Notes under the pieces: model-generated
What the model was told of the DNA's origin: nothing
Databases searched by the model: none
What the model saw: the letters and a program-made list of their open reading frames with translations, nothing else
Program-made: the position numbers and the translations under genes
Assembly: GCA_017530275.1 (NCBI GenBank)
Contig: JAFXMP010000350.1
Location: forward strand, 1-64,000
DNA length: 64,000 bases
Direction of reading: 5' to 3'
From: Clostridia bacterium
GTDB lineage: Bacteria; Bacillota_A; Clostridia; Christensenellales; Aristaeellaceae
Shown: positions 35,894 to 43,702 of the stretch, piece after piece
Layout of the letters: the number at the start of each line of letters is the position of its first letter
How positions within the stretch are numbered: position 1 is the stretch's first letter

Positions 35894-37672
35894 CTATACA
35901 AGACTTGCCCCAAACCGTTGAATGACTTCTTCACTGTCACGGCCAGAAATCGTTTTGCCCATAGCGGAAGCAATGGCATCAAGCAGTTTTTTGGCTCTAT
36001 CGATAATAAAATGATCAAAATCGTCAGCACGGCACAGTGTGGAGTCAATCCAATGAGAGCGAAGATAAACATCCAGAGTTTCAGGATAAACATCGCCTTT
36101 TTTCTCTATTCTGCTAAGGTATTTGGAAGGTGCATTACCGCCTATTTCACGATTTGTGCTGGCGGAGATAGGCGTTTTATTTACAATGGAATTCCATTTT
36201 GATTTATCATATTCACACTTTACGCAGTAATCCTGTGGGAAAATGTGATGGATATCGATTTTTTCCGCTTGATATACGGTTAAGTCCATTTCTCTGCCGC
36301 TGATTAAATCCTGTGCGTGGTTTTTCAGGATTAAAGCCATAATGCCCTTGTATGCAGCGGATAGACGTGATTGCATGCTTAGCAGGCGCGTTGGTGAGAA
36401 ATAGGCTTCGGCACAGGTGCGCGGAATCGTGTCCCCGCCATCAATCCATTTCATGACATCAGGTACATCATATGTATACCGTGTTTCATTCGCGGAACCG
36501 TACAGTTCGCCGAACACACCACACCAATACCATTGTTTTATCTTATTTTTGACGTTGGTGACCTTGATCCTGTTACCTTCCAATAAAAGCGTGCAGAGTA
36601 CGGCAAGCGGAATCAGCTGTGTACTGTATGGCAGATCGCGGCTTGAAAAAATTCTTTCTTCCTGTAATAGTTTTTCTGCTTCCTGGAAACCTTTTGTCAA
36701 TGAGTCGGCATGTTTTTTATACTCTGTTAATGGCAAATTCAGAACATCTTTCTTTTTACATTTGACCACTCCGCCACTCTGATAAGTGGAGAGCAGCGTC
36801 AAAGCTGTTAAAAAATCCGTAGCGGTAACAACTGTCAGTAAATCGCCGTTCAGAGCCTCTTTTTTCCGGCTTTCCCAGTTTTCTCGAAGTGGAAAACCGT
36901 CCATTGCATAAACAGCAGTGACAAGCTCAAAAACAGTCAGGGAAACGCCGCCAGTATTTACATTTTCAAAGACCTGGCAAACGGCTTCTTTGGGTGTATC
37001 CTTATCCAGCAAAATCACCGGCATTTGATACTGTGATACGGGAATCAATATCTTTGTTGTGAATTCCATAAACTCTTTGGCAATTTCTGGATTGTACTGA
37101 TAGAAAGCAAAATATTTGCTTTGCCACATTTGCCACTTGCTGCTGTCCAAGATAAGGTTCAAAGGCATACGCTTCTGTTCATATTCCTTTTCAGGTGAGG
37201 AAAGGTCAATAAGGACCTCCCGCCCAAATTCGCGAGTGACAATGCGCGATTCCGGTACGGAAATAATGATCTCATCATTTTCAGCCATGGGATCGAGGGC
37301 CTTTGGTATATCGATATAATAGTATCGATCAATTTCTTTCCCCTTATCCGTCTTTGTATGGACAGGTTTATCATTGTAAAGAGCATTGAAAATCGAAGTA
37401 AGTCGTTGCTGTCCATCCAAAATCAATTCGCTTGGAACAACGTTTTGTGGAATAACGGCCCCTTCTATTGGCTTATATTTAAACTGAATGTCAGGATTCC
37501 CATACGTCAGAAACATCGCAGCACCAACAGGGAAATTATGAATAATACTGGCAATCAGAGCCTTAATACGGCCATCATCCCACACCCAGCCGCGCTGAAA
37601 GTCAGGCAACTGTGCCGTACCGGTTTGTACTGCTTTCATCAAATCCGTGATCGTTCTATCATTCGTTCTCAT
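35894..37672 (-). CDS. DUF262/DUF1524 GmrSD-like protein (probable modified-DNA-targeting defence enzyme)
   Basis: A 592-residue fusion. The N-terminal DUF262 domain has DGQQR at 86-90, the ParB-like nucleotide-hydrolysis motif. The C-terminal DUF1524 domain has an HNH-like site: IDIHHIFPQDYC with H475-H476, then NSIVNKTPISASTNREIGG. This is the layout of GmrSD type IV restriction enzymes and SspE/BrxU-like anti-phage proteins. Base composition is visibly AT-richer than flanking genes, suggesting acquisition. GAAGGAG lies 10 bases before the ATG. No modification partner is adjacent. Confidence 0.82.
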   Translation of the reverse strand: MRTNDRTITDLMKAVQTGTAQLPDFQRGWVWDDGRIKALIASIIHNFPVGAAMFLTYGNPDIQFKYKPIEGAVIPQNVVPSELILDGQQRLTSIFNALYNDKPVHTKTDKGKEIDRYYYIDIPKALDPMAENDEIIISVPESRIVTREFGREVLIDLSSPEKEYEQKRMPLNLILDSSKWQMWQSKYFAFYQYNPEIAKEFMEFTTKILIPVSQYQMPVILLDKDTPKEAVCQVFENVNTGGVSLTVFELVTAVYAMDGFPLRENWESRKKEALNGDLLTVVTATDFLTALTLLSTYQSGGVVKCKKKDVLNLPLTEYKKHADSLTKGFQEAEKLLQEERIFSSRDLPYSTQLIPLAVLCTLLLEGNRIKVTNVKNKIKQWYWCGVFGELYGSANETRYTYDVPDVMKWIDGGDTIPRTCAEAYFSPTRLLSMQSRLSAAYKGIMALILKNHAQDLISGREMDLTVYQAEKIDIHHIFPQDYCVKCEYDKSKWNSIVNKTPISASTNREIGGNAPSKYLSRIEKKGDVYPETLDVYLRSHWIDSTLCRADDFDHFIIDRAKKLLDAIASAMGKTISGRDSEEVIQRFGASLV

Positions 37673-37858
37673 TATCTATTGCTCCTTCATATCGAATAAA
37701 TAAAACAGGATAAGATACTCTGTGATTTTTTTCTGCATGCTTGGAGTGCGGTATCTTTTTCAAATCGAATCAACCGGTAAAAGGTACGGATCTCTTTGTG
37801 CGCTGATCCCGTTATGAAAACAGCCGTCCGGATGAACCGAATGACTGTAATCTGGATA

Positions 37859-38053
37859 CTAAAACCGCTTTTTGATTCCGCTTTGCTTCATGATCTCGTC
37901 GGCTGTGAAGCGGGATTTGATTTTGCCGTCTACTGTTACGTTTGTGTTCGTGATCGGGCTGTACCAAATGTCATGGTCACCTTTTCCATGCCGGACAAAA
38001 TAACAGCCGTTTTTCTTGAGCTCTTCCCGAACGATTTTCTCATATTCAGCCAT
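37859..38053 (-). CDS. hicA: HicA-type mRNA interferase toxin
   Basis: A 64-residue protein with a dsRBD-like HicA fold: NGCYFVRHGKGDHDIWYSP, with the conserved His after GKGD, and a KIKSRFTADEIMKQSGI C-terminus. It is expected to cleave mRNA when free of the antitoxin. The start at 38053 overlaps the antitoxin gene by 8 bases (ATGGCTGA); an ATG five codons earlier is possible. Confidence 0.88.
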   Translation of the reverse strand: MAEYEKIVREELKKNGCYFVRHGKGDHDIWYSPITNTNVTVDGKIKSRFTADEIMKQSGIKKRF

Positions 38054-38267
38054 AAACGGGCACCACATCTTCCCGTTCCGTAATATAGGACAGTCTGAAA
38101 TCCGAAACCTTTCCGTTCAAGTGAATTAATTCGGGAACAGCCGCTTTCACCCGTTCCACCAGCGCGTCAAAAGAGCCGGATTCCAGTATCAGGCCCGGCA
38201 CGTCATCGCTTGTGGCGATCCAGACCGCCGCTTCGCTGTCCCAATGAAACTTGATTTTGCAGGACAT
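38046..38267 (-). CDS. hicB: HicB-like antitoxin (DUF1902)
   Basis: A 73-residue protein with the HicB core (AVWIATSDDVPGLILESGS ... AVPELIHLNG) of the DUF1902 type. No C-terminal DNA-binding domain, unlike longer HicB proteins. Antitoxin first, toxin second, translationally coupled. GGAGGGAG precedes the start, and a consensus promoter lies 40 bases upstream. Confidence 0.87.
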   Translation of the reverse strand: MSCKIKFHWDSEAAVWIATSDDVPGLILESGSFDALVERVKAAVPELIHLNGKVSDFRLSYITEREDVVPVYG

Positions 38268-38306
38268 TTTTCTCCCTCCTGTCCGTGTTCATTTTCCACT
38301 GACTTT

Positions 38307-38335
38307 ATTATATTTCCGCGTTTTCACTTTGTCAA
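38307..38335 (-). promoter_or_regulatory. consensus promoter of hicBA
   Basis: On the minus strand: TTGACA, 17-base spacer, TATAAT, exact consensus. Confidence 0.93.
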
Positions 38336-38359
38336 TCCAGTCTCTTTTGCTTCTTGTTT

Positions 38360-39160
38360 TTAGCTTCCCGTAGACCGGTAAAACTTCATGGCCTTCTGAA
38401 ACACGGCGTACAAAATCCAGAACGCGGCGGCACCGGCCAGGGGCGTGACGAAAGCCGTCCAGGCGGGCCAGCCGTAGAGGGGCTTGCCTAAGATGTAGGC
38501 GGCAGGCACGTGTAGGGTGAGGGCGAAGGGCGCGACCACCGTGAACAGCATCCGCAGGGGCCGGGGGAAAATGTCGATGGGGTACTGGCAAGCGCTGCGT
38601 CCGCCGTAGGTGAGGGCGTTCACCAGCTCCACCGATTTTACGGAATGGATGCAGAACACCGCTTCGATCAGGAACAGACCCAGCACCAGCAGCGTGCCCA
38701 GCAGGATGGATTCGCAAAGCGCCAGAGCCTTGAGGAAGGTCCATTCCACGCCGGACATTTTGCTGCCCATGATCAGCGCCGCGATGCCCACGGCGATACA
38801 TGCGATCCGGCGGGGATCGATGGCGCTGCAAAGCACCTGCGTCAGCACCCCCCGGGGCCGCAGAAGCAGGGTGTCAAGCTGCCCGGAGCGCACCAGGCTG
38901 GGAAAATTCCCAGTGACGCCCCGGCCCAAAAACTCCGTCAGATAAAAGGTGACGGACATGATGCCAAAAAAGAAATACAGGTCCCCGGGCGTCCACTGGT
39001 TCAGATGATCGAATCGGTCCACGATCAGAATCACCGCAAGCAGCTCGCCCCCCTCCATCACCAGCTGGGCAATGGTCTGCATGATGAAGGAGGCGGGGTA
39101 CTGCAACTGGCTTCTCAGCAGGATGCCCATGGATTTCCAATACAATTTGATGGTGTCCAT
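38360..39160 (-). CDS. ABC-2 type permease (DUF990-like), second permease
   Basis: A 266-residue protein with six hydrophobic helices. It resembles the second of two permeases that go with an ABC ATPase in the DUF990/ABC-2 group (RGVTGNFPSLVRSGQLDTLLLRP, a family-typical segment). Substrate unknown; export is likely. The first permease and the ATPase lie upstream on the same strand, but a 389-base gap with a probable toxin-antitoxin locus separates them, so this gene may now depend on other transcription. Confidence 0.82.
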   Translation of the reverse strand: MDTIKLYWKSMGILLRSQLQYPASFIMQTIAQLVMEGGELLAVILIVDRFDHLNQWTPGDLYFFFGIMSVTFYLTEFLGRGVTGNFPSLVRSGQLDTLLLRPRGVLTQVLCSAIDPRRIACIAVGIAALIMGSKMSGVEWTFLKALALCESILLGTLLVLGLFLIEAVFCIHSVKSVELVNALTYGGRSACQYPIDIFPRPLRMLFTVVAPFALTLHVPAAYILGKPLYGWPAWTAFVTPLAGAAAFWILYAVFQKAMKFYRSTGS

Positions 39161-39204
39161 TCCTTAACTCCCCAGGATGTTGATAAAAACCCCTTCCCGT
39201 TTTG

Positions 39205-39232
39205 TTGACAAAACGGAAAAATGGCGTATAAT
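39205..39232 (+). promoter_or_regulatory. promoter of a small antisense RNA
   Basis: TTGACA (39205-39210), 16-base spacer, TATAAT (39227-39232). It faces the toxin-like gene and ends in a terminator 110 bases on, with no open frame between. Confidence 0.85.
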
Positions 39233-39237
39233 AAGAA

Positions 39238-39341
39238 GCGAAGAGTGAACCGCACACGTGGTTGCTCGTCAAGCTTAGTTTATCTTAGCGGTTCGCACCG
39301 CGAGACAGCCGTCACTTGGCAGAGTGGCGGCTGTTCTTTTT
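39238..39341 (+). ncRNA. candidate type I antitoxin RNA
   Basis: About 100 bases between a strong promoter and an intrinsic terminator (ACAGCCGTCACT / AGTGGCGGCTGT, then TCTTTTT at 39305-39341). No credible coding frame. Its last part is antisense to the final codons and the 3' untranslated region of the toxin-like gene on the other strand. This convergent, 3'-overlapping layout matches Gram-positive type I systems such as txpA/ratA. Confidence 0.75.
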
Positions 39342-39466
39342 GCGATGCGTTTCGCAGATGACAATGGTCACCGTGTACTTTCCGATATGAAAAGTAATAC
39401 GCATACGCATCACCCCCTTTCGAGGATGATCGAGCAACCGTCTGCGCGTTTGTTGTTCACTCTTCG
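39239..39466. repeat. long-distance inverted repeat around the toxin-like gene
   Basis: CGAAGAGTGAAC (39239-39250) and GGTTGCTCG (39260-39268) are complementary to GTTCACTCTTCG (39455-39466) and CGAGCAACC (39431-39439), in the right order to pair. In the toxin mRNA this joins the 5' leader to the 3' end, as in known type I toxin messages. Confidence 0.85.
39312..39404 (-). CDS. small toxin-like peptide of a probable type I toxin-antitoxin system
   Basis: A 30-residue frame: a hydrophobic/beta-prone N-terminus (MRITFHIGKYTVTIVI) and a basic tail (THRKKNSRHSAK). The ATG at 39404 has GGGGG eight bases upstream; another in-frame ATG two codons earlier is too close to that site. It has its own consensus promoter, a leader of about 95 bases and an antisense RNA over its 3' end. 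A membrane-active toxin is inferred from size and charge; no biochemical family can be named with certainty. Confidence 0.7.
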   Translation of the reverse strand: MRITFHIGKYTVTIVICETHRKKNSRHSAK

Positions 39467-39505
39467 GCCTTTCCAGAGAGTCAGTCTCTTCTTCAAGGCG
39501 AATTC

Positions 39506-39534
39506 ATTGTATCGGAAAGCGCGGTATATGTCAA
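39506..39534 (-). promoter_or_regulatory. promoter of the toxin-like gene
   Basis: On the minus strand: TTGACA, 17-base spacer, TACAAT, about 100 bases before the start codon. It lies immediately after the end of the first permease gene. Confidence 0.88.
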
Positions 39535-39549
39535 GATTTGCCTAAAAGG

Positions 39550-40341
39550 TTACCCTCCTTGCAAAATCAACTTTTTCTGATTGCTTCGCCACAGCAGCAG
39601 GCCCAGGCCCACGATGGCGGCGGTCCAGACAGCTTGCATAAGCAATACGCCCGGCGCGTCGGTCAATGCCCGTTCTCCGGTGTACAGGCGGATAGGCGCG
39701 TCCAGCAGTTGGGCGTAGGGCAGGGCGGTGATCACCTTCTGCCAGCTGTCCGGGAACAGGGTGAGGGGCAGGATGTTGCCGGATAAAAACATCATCAACA
39801 GGATCAGCATGGCCTGCATGCCCCGGCTGTCCAGGGTGCGCATGGTAAAGCCCATGGTCACGTTTTCCAGGGCGCACATACATAGCAGGCCTAAGAAAAG
39901 ACCGGCCACCGCCGCGCAGAGCGCGGGCAGGGAGGCGGGGAGGCAGATGCCCCAGCCCTCCGGCAGCAGGGCGGCAAAAATCAGCATGGGCGCGGCCCGG
40001 AGCAGACTGCCCAGCAGCTTCTGGGCCATGATGCGGCTGTAATAGTAACCGTATAATTGCAGGGGACGGCACAGATCGTAGGCGATGTTGCCGGTGCGTA
40101 TCTTATCCAGCAAATCGCTGTCGCTGGCCAGCAGCATGCGGAAAAACGCCTGCTGGAGCCACACGTAGGTGGTCACGGAGGACAGGGGCATGCTTTGCGG
40201 CTTGCCCGCGTACAGCGCCCGGTACAGCGCCACATAGATCAGCCCGAAAAACATCTGGCAGATCACGCCGCCAATGACCGCGCCCCTGTACTGCAATTCC
40301 ATTTTCCACCGCATGCGGAATACCGAAAAATACGCCCTCAT
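39550..40341 (-). CDS. ABC-2 type permease, first permease
   Basis: A 263-residue protein with six hydrophobic helices of the ABC-2 family (FRMRWKMELQYRGAV at the start, LPLTLFPDSWQKVITALPY near the end). The ATG at 40341 overlaps the stop of the ATPase gene (ATGA), showing translational coupling. It would form the membrane channel with the permease at 38360. Substrate unknown. Confidence 0.83.
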   Translation of the reverse strand: MRAYFSVFRMRWKMELQYRGAVIGGVICQMFFGLIYVALYRALYAGKPQSMPLSSVTTYVWLQQAFFRMLLASDSDLLDKIRTGNIAYDLCRPLQLYGYYYSRIMAQKLLGSLLRAAPMLIFAALLPEGWGICLPASLPALCAAVAGLFLGLLCMCALENVTMGFTMRTLDSRGMQAMLILLMMFLSGNILPLTLFPDSWQKVITALPYAQLLDAPIRLYTGERALTDAPGVLLMQAVWTAAIVGLGLLLWRSNQKKLILQGG

Positions 40342-41303
40342 AAATCCATCTCCCGGTACATGGCGGCGATTAAGTGATCGACATTCTGCGGCTGGGCCGT
40401 CCATTCCCGGATGGGTCCGGCGCTCTGCAAAAGGGCCATGATTTTTGCCGTGGGGATTTGTTCGTGATCGTACGCTACGCGGTATTCGTCCCCCTCCCGG
40501 CTTACCTCGCAGCCCGCCGGAAGCGTGGGGAAATCCACTTCCCCATCATAGCGCAGGGTCATCACCCGCTGGGTATCGTACCGGGAAAGCAGTTCCGGCA
40601 GCGCCCCGTCGTACAGCTTGCTGCCATGGCCCAGCACCATGACCCGTGGGCACAGGGCGGCGATGTCCTCCATATCGTGGGTGGTAAGCAGGATGGTGGT
40701 GCCGTTTTTTTCGTTTTCCCGCTTGAGGAAATCCCGCAGGGCCAGCTTGCTCACCGCGTCCAGGCCGATGGTGGGTTCGTCCAGGAACAGCAGTTCCGGC
40801 CCGTGGAGCAGGGAACCGCACAGCTCCGCCCGCATCCGCTGGCCCAAGCTTAACAGCCTGAGCGGCGTGCGCAAAAGATCCCCCAAATTCAGCGCTTCGG
40901 TCAGTTCGTCGTACCGCTTCTGGAAATCCGCTTCCGGCACCCGGTAAATGTCCCGGAGCAAAGAAAAGCTGTCGGCGATAGGCACGTCCCACCAAAGCTG
41001 CGTCCGCTGGCCGAACACCACGCCGATGCGCCGGACGTGGCGTTTCCGGTCCTTCCAGGGCGTCAGGCCGCCCACGTCCGCTGTACCGCCGTCCGGTGTG
41101 AGGATGCCGGATAGAATCTTTACCGTGGTGGATTTGCCCGCGCCGTTGGGCCCGATGTACCCCACCAGCTCCCCCCGCTCGATGGAAAAGGAAACGCCCC
41201 GCAGGGCCCGCACTTCTGTTTTTTCCCGCAGCAAATGGCCCTTTTCCCGCTTTTTGCGCACGGTAAAGGTCTTGGTCAGATTTTCTACGGTAATGTATCG
41301 CAT
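40338..41303 (-). CDS. ABC transporter ATPase
   Basis: A 321-residue ATPase. Walker A is IGPNGAGKSTT, the signature is LLSLGQRMRAEL (one change from LSGGQ, common in this group), Walker B is LLFLDEPTIGLD, and the switch His is in LLTTHDM. The GVVFGQRTQLWWDVP segment is typical of ATPases paired with two ABC-2 permeases. Start at 41303: GGAGG lies 5 bases upstream. First gene of the transporter operon. Confidence 0.88.
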   Translation of the reverse strand: MRYITVENLTKTFTVRKKREKGHLLREKTEVRALRGVSFSIERGELVGYIGPNGAGKSTTVKILSGILTPDGGTADVGGLTPWKDRKRHVRRIGVVFGQRTQLWWDVPIADSFSLLRDIYRVPEADFQKRYDELTEALNLGDLLRTPLRLLSLGQRMRAELCGSLLHGPELLFLDEPTIGLDAVSKLALRDFLKRENEKNGTTILLTTHDMEDIAALCPRVMVLGHGSKLYDGALPELLSRYDTQRVMTLRYDGEVDFPTLPAGCEVSREGDEYRVAYDHEQIPTAKIMALLQSAGPIREWTAQPQNVDHLIAAMYREMDL

Positions 41304-41348
41304 GCCATCCTCCGCATCGGTTCGTAAAAACAAGTATACAGGAAATTC

Positions 41349-41378
41349 ATTTTAGCGCAGATCAAAAAACTTTGTCAA
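41349..41378 (-). promoter_or_regulatory. promoter of the ABC-2 transporter operon
   Basis: On the minus strand: TTGACA, 18-base spacer, TAAAAT. Confidence 0.75.
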
Positions 41379-41437
41379 GCGCTTTGTTTTCCGAGCGGAG
41401 GGACTATGCACCGACTATGCACAAAAAACGGACGGCG

Positions 41438-41749
41438 TCATTTTCTCCGCCGTCCCCATTTCATGATTGCCGCGCAGGCGGCCCGGGGTCCCAGGCAATA
41501 GACCACAGCCCCGCAGCAAAGGCCCAGCAGGGCATAAAGGCGGAGCGCGTTTTCGCCGCCCACCGCCAGGGCCAAAGCGCAGCAGGCGCACAGGCACAGG
41601 CACCAAATCAGGTCCCACACAGCCCCCAGCCATGCGGGGCAGCGGGAACGCAGAAAACGAAAGCCGTCATACAGCATGGCGGCCAGAAACCCCGTCCCCC
41701 ATAGCAGCAGAAAACACCGGGCCTGCCCGGCGGTTTCAAAAAAGATCAT
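41438..41749 (-). CDS. yabQ: spore cortex protein YabQ
   Basis: A 103-residue membrane protein with about four hydrophobic helices (LLLWGTGFLAAMLYDGFRFLR is YabQ-typical) and a basic tail WGRRRK. YabQ sits in the outer forespore membrane and is needed for cortex assembly in Bacillus. It overlaps yabP by 4 bases (ATGA). Shorter than Bacillus YabQ, as in many Clostridia. Confidence 0.82.
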   Translation of the reverse strand: MIFFETAGQARCFLLLWGTGFLAAMLYDGFRFLRSRCPAWLGAVWDLIWCLCLCACCALALAVGGENALRLYALLGLCCGAVVYCLGPRAACAAIMKWGRRRK

Positions 41750-42030
41750 TTGCTTTTGCCCCGGAACAGACCCCGGCGGCGGGAGCGCTGGGTGTAAAAC
41801 ACGCTGTCGATTTTCCCCTCTACCGCCAATTGCCCTTCCTCCAGCATCAGGCGGGTCACGTGCAATCCTTCTCCGGTCAGGGCGATTTCCCCGCTGTCCG
41901 TCATTAGGATCACCTGTCCGTCGTCAAAGCCCAGCACTTCGCTCACCCCTGTCAGCAGCGCCCGCTGCCGGTTTTCCAGGGACAGGGTATGCGTTTTTCC
42001 CGCGGGCCGCGCCGCCTGCTCCTTCTCCAT
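41746..42030 (-). CDS. yabP: sporulation protein YabP
   Basis: A 94-residue protein of the YabP/YqfC family (HTLSLENRQRALLTGVSEVLGFDD ... LTGEGLHVTRL). Acts with YabQ in spore cortex formation. The ATG at 42030 follows GGAGGTGA; the longer frame to 42132 lacks a site. The usual downstream divIC is absent, since the ABC-2 operon follows instead. Confidence 0.85.
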   Translation of the reverse strand: MEKEQAARPAGKTHTLSLENRQRALLTGVSEVLGFDDGQVILMTDSGEIALTGEGLHVTRLMLEEGQLAVEGKIDSVFYTQRSRRRGLFRGKSK

Positions 42031-42188
42031 TCCAATCACCTCCGCTGCAATGTATGCGGAGAGGAGGGCGGATATACGGCTGTTTTTTCGTCTATTCAGC
42101 AACTGGTTATTCTTGTAAAAGCAGAGTTTCAATATAAAGAACGGAGTCCTCCTGTCATGCGCTTACCATGAAAAACGCTTTCCCGCCC

Positions 42189-42217
42189 TTGCTTCCTTTT
42201 TTCATTTGTGGTATATT
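42189..42217 (+). promoter_or_regulatory. promoter of the polysaccharide deacetylase
   Basis: TTGCTT (42189-42194), 17-base spacer ending TGTGG, TATATT (42212-42217). Confidence 0.75.
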
Positions 42218-42249
42218 TTGATCAATAAACGCATGGGAGGTGAAGGAAG

Positions 42250-43587
42250 ATGAAGCGGTTCTGCGCATTGCTGCTGGGGCTCATGCTGCTTTTGCCGGAA
42301 GGGGGCCTGTCGGAAAAGGCCGACAGCTTTCCAGCGTATTTTGCGGTGAAATACCAGGTAGAGGAACGAACGATCAACAGCGGGCGCTGCTTTGTGTCCA
42401 AGGAGCACATTTCCACCTCCCTGTCCCAGGTGGACGCGGAGATCAACGCCCTGGCGGACGGGTTCGACGAGGCCATGTCCGGCGAAATGACCCCGGACAA
42501 AAGCAAAAATCCCAAGCGCAACAGCCGCCTGGACATTCACGTGGTCAACACCCGGTCCGGGGAAAGCGCCTTGAGCTTTCTGGTGCTGGCACGGGAAAGC
42601 TACCAGCGCAAACAGAAGCAGTCGCCCATCGCGGCCCGGGTATACGATATGAAAACGGGCCAAAGGATCACTCTGAGCGATCTCTTTGACGAGGACAGCG
42701 AAGCCTGGGACCTGCTGGCGGAAACCGTTTATGAAGAACTGACCGCCTATTTTCCCGCTCAGGAGGCCGACCCCGACGCCCTGAACGCCCTGTGCACCAA
42801 AGAAGCGCTGCTGGAAACGCCCTTCATGCTGGGGCCGGTGTCCTTGAGCCTGCATTACGAAGCTCGCGTCCTGTATCCCAATCAGCCGTCGCTCATGCGG
42901 GTCACGGTGCCCTATAACGCTTTAGAGGGCATGATGACGGAGTACGGACAAAAGCAGACCGACAATACCAACTATAAAATGGCGGCCCTCACCTTCGACG
43001 ACGGCCCCGCCTATTCCACCACCGCCGCCCTGCTCAACAACCTGCGCCACTGCGGTGCCCAGGCCACTTTTTTCTTGGTGGGGGACCGGATCGAAGAATA
43101 CCAGGACATCGTGCTGCGGGAAAACGACGAAAACCACTCCCTGCAAAGCCACCATTTCAAGCATACCGACACCAGCAAATCCACCATCGGCCGCATCCAG
43201 TCCTATACTGAAAAAATGTACCGGGTCATGACGGAAACCTTCGGCCTGGCCCCCTGGATGCTGCGGGCCCCCTACGGCATTTTCGATTATTTCATCAAGG
43301 CCAAGGTCAACCTGCCCTTCATCGAATGGGACGTGGATACCAAGGACTGGACGGGCAAATCCTCCGCGGCGGTGCTGAGCGCGGTGAAAAGCGAAGTGAA
43401 GGACGGGTCCATCATCCTCATGCACGATATCAAGGAAAAAACCCCGGAATCCGCCCGTCTGGCGGCTGAATGGCTGTATGAACAAGGCTATATGTGCGTC
43501 ACGGTGGAAGAACTGTTCATTCATTACCGCCAGGACATGACGCCGAATAAAGTATTTTACAGCGTGAATACAAAAGAATCGGAATAA
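42250..43587 (+). CDS. secreted polysaccharide deacetylase (NodB/CE4) with RsiV-like N-terminal domain
   Basis: A 445-residue protein. Signal peptide MKRFCALLLGLMLLLPEGG; a middle region (about 30-235) similar to the DUF3298/RsiV-type domain; a CE4 NodB domain from about 243. Catalytic motifs are visible: TFDDGP, RAPYG, DVDTKDW and IILMHD. Motif 2 is altered (NHSLQSHHFKH), with more spacing than the usual H-S/T-x-x-H-P, so metal binding may differ. Likely deacetylates peptidoglycan or another N-acetylated glycan at the surface. GGAGGTGAAGGAAG precedes the ATG. Confidence 0.87.
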   Translation: MKRFCALLLGLMLLLPEGGLSEKADSFPAYFAVKYQVEERTINSGRCFVSKEHISTSLSQVDAEINALADGFDEAMSGEMTPDKSKNPKRNSRLDIHVVNTRSGESALSFLVLARESYQRKQKQSPIAARVYDMKTGQRITLSDLFDEDSEAWDLLAETVYEELTAYFPAQEADPDALNALCTKEALLETPFMLGPVSLSLHYEARVLYPNQPSLMRVTVPYNALEGMMTEYGQKQTDNTNYKMAALTFDDGPAYSTTAALLNNLRHCGAQATFFLVGDRIEEYQDIVLRENDENHSLQSHHFKHTDTSKSTIGRIQSYTEKMYRVMTETFGLAPWMLRAPYGIFDYFIKAKVNLPFIEWDVDTKDWTGKSSAAVLSAVKSEVKDGSIILMHDIKEKTPESARLAAEWLYEQGYMCVTVEELFIHYRQDMTPNKVFYSVNTKESE

Positions 43588-43611
43588 ATATCCGAATTAT
43601 TTTGTCAACTG

Positions 43612-43650
43612 AAAAAGCACAGGGAGCGCTTTCCCCGTGCTTTATTTTTC
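43612..43650 (+). terminator. terminator of the deacetylase gene
   Basis: AAAGCACAGGG pairs with CCCCGTGCTTT, followed by ATTTTTC. Confidence 0.82.
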
Positions 43651-43702
43651 TTATTCCTGTTCCTCTCTGGACACAGATAACCAAGACCATTTTTTATATT
43701 CA

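Noticed and set aside
42038..42068. Possible sigma-E promoter (GTATAT, 15 bases, CATACATT) before yabP
   Set aside because: It fits the mother-cell role of yabP, but the -10 ends only 5 bases before the ribosome site, so the transcript would start within that site.
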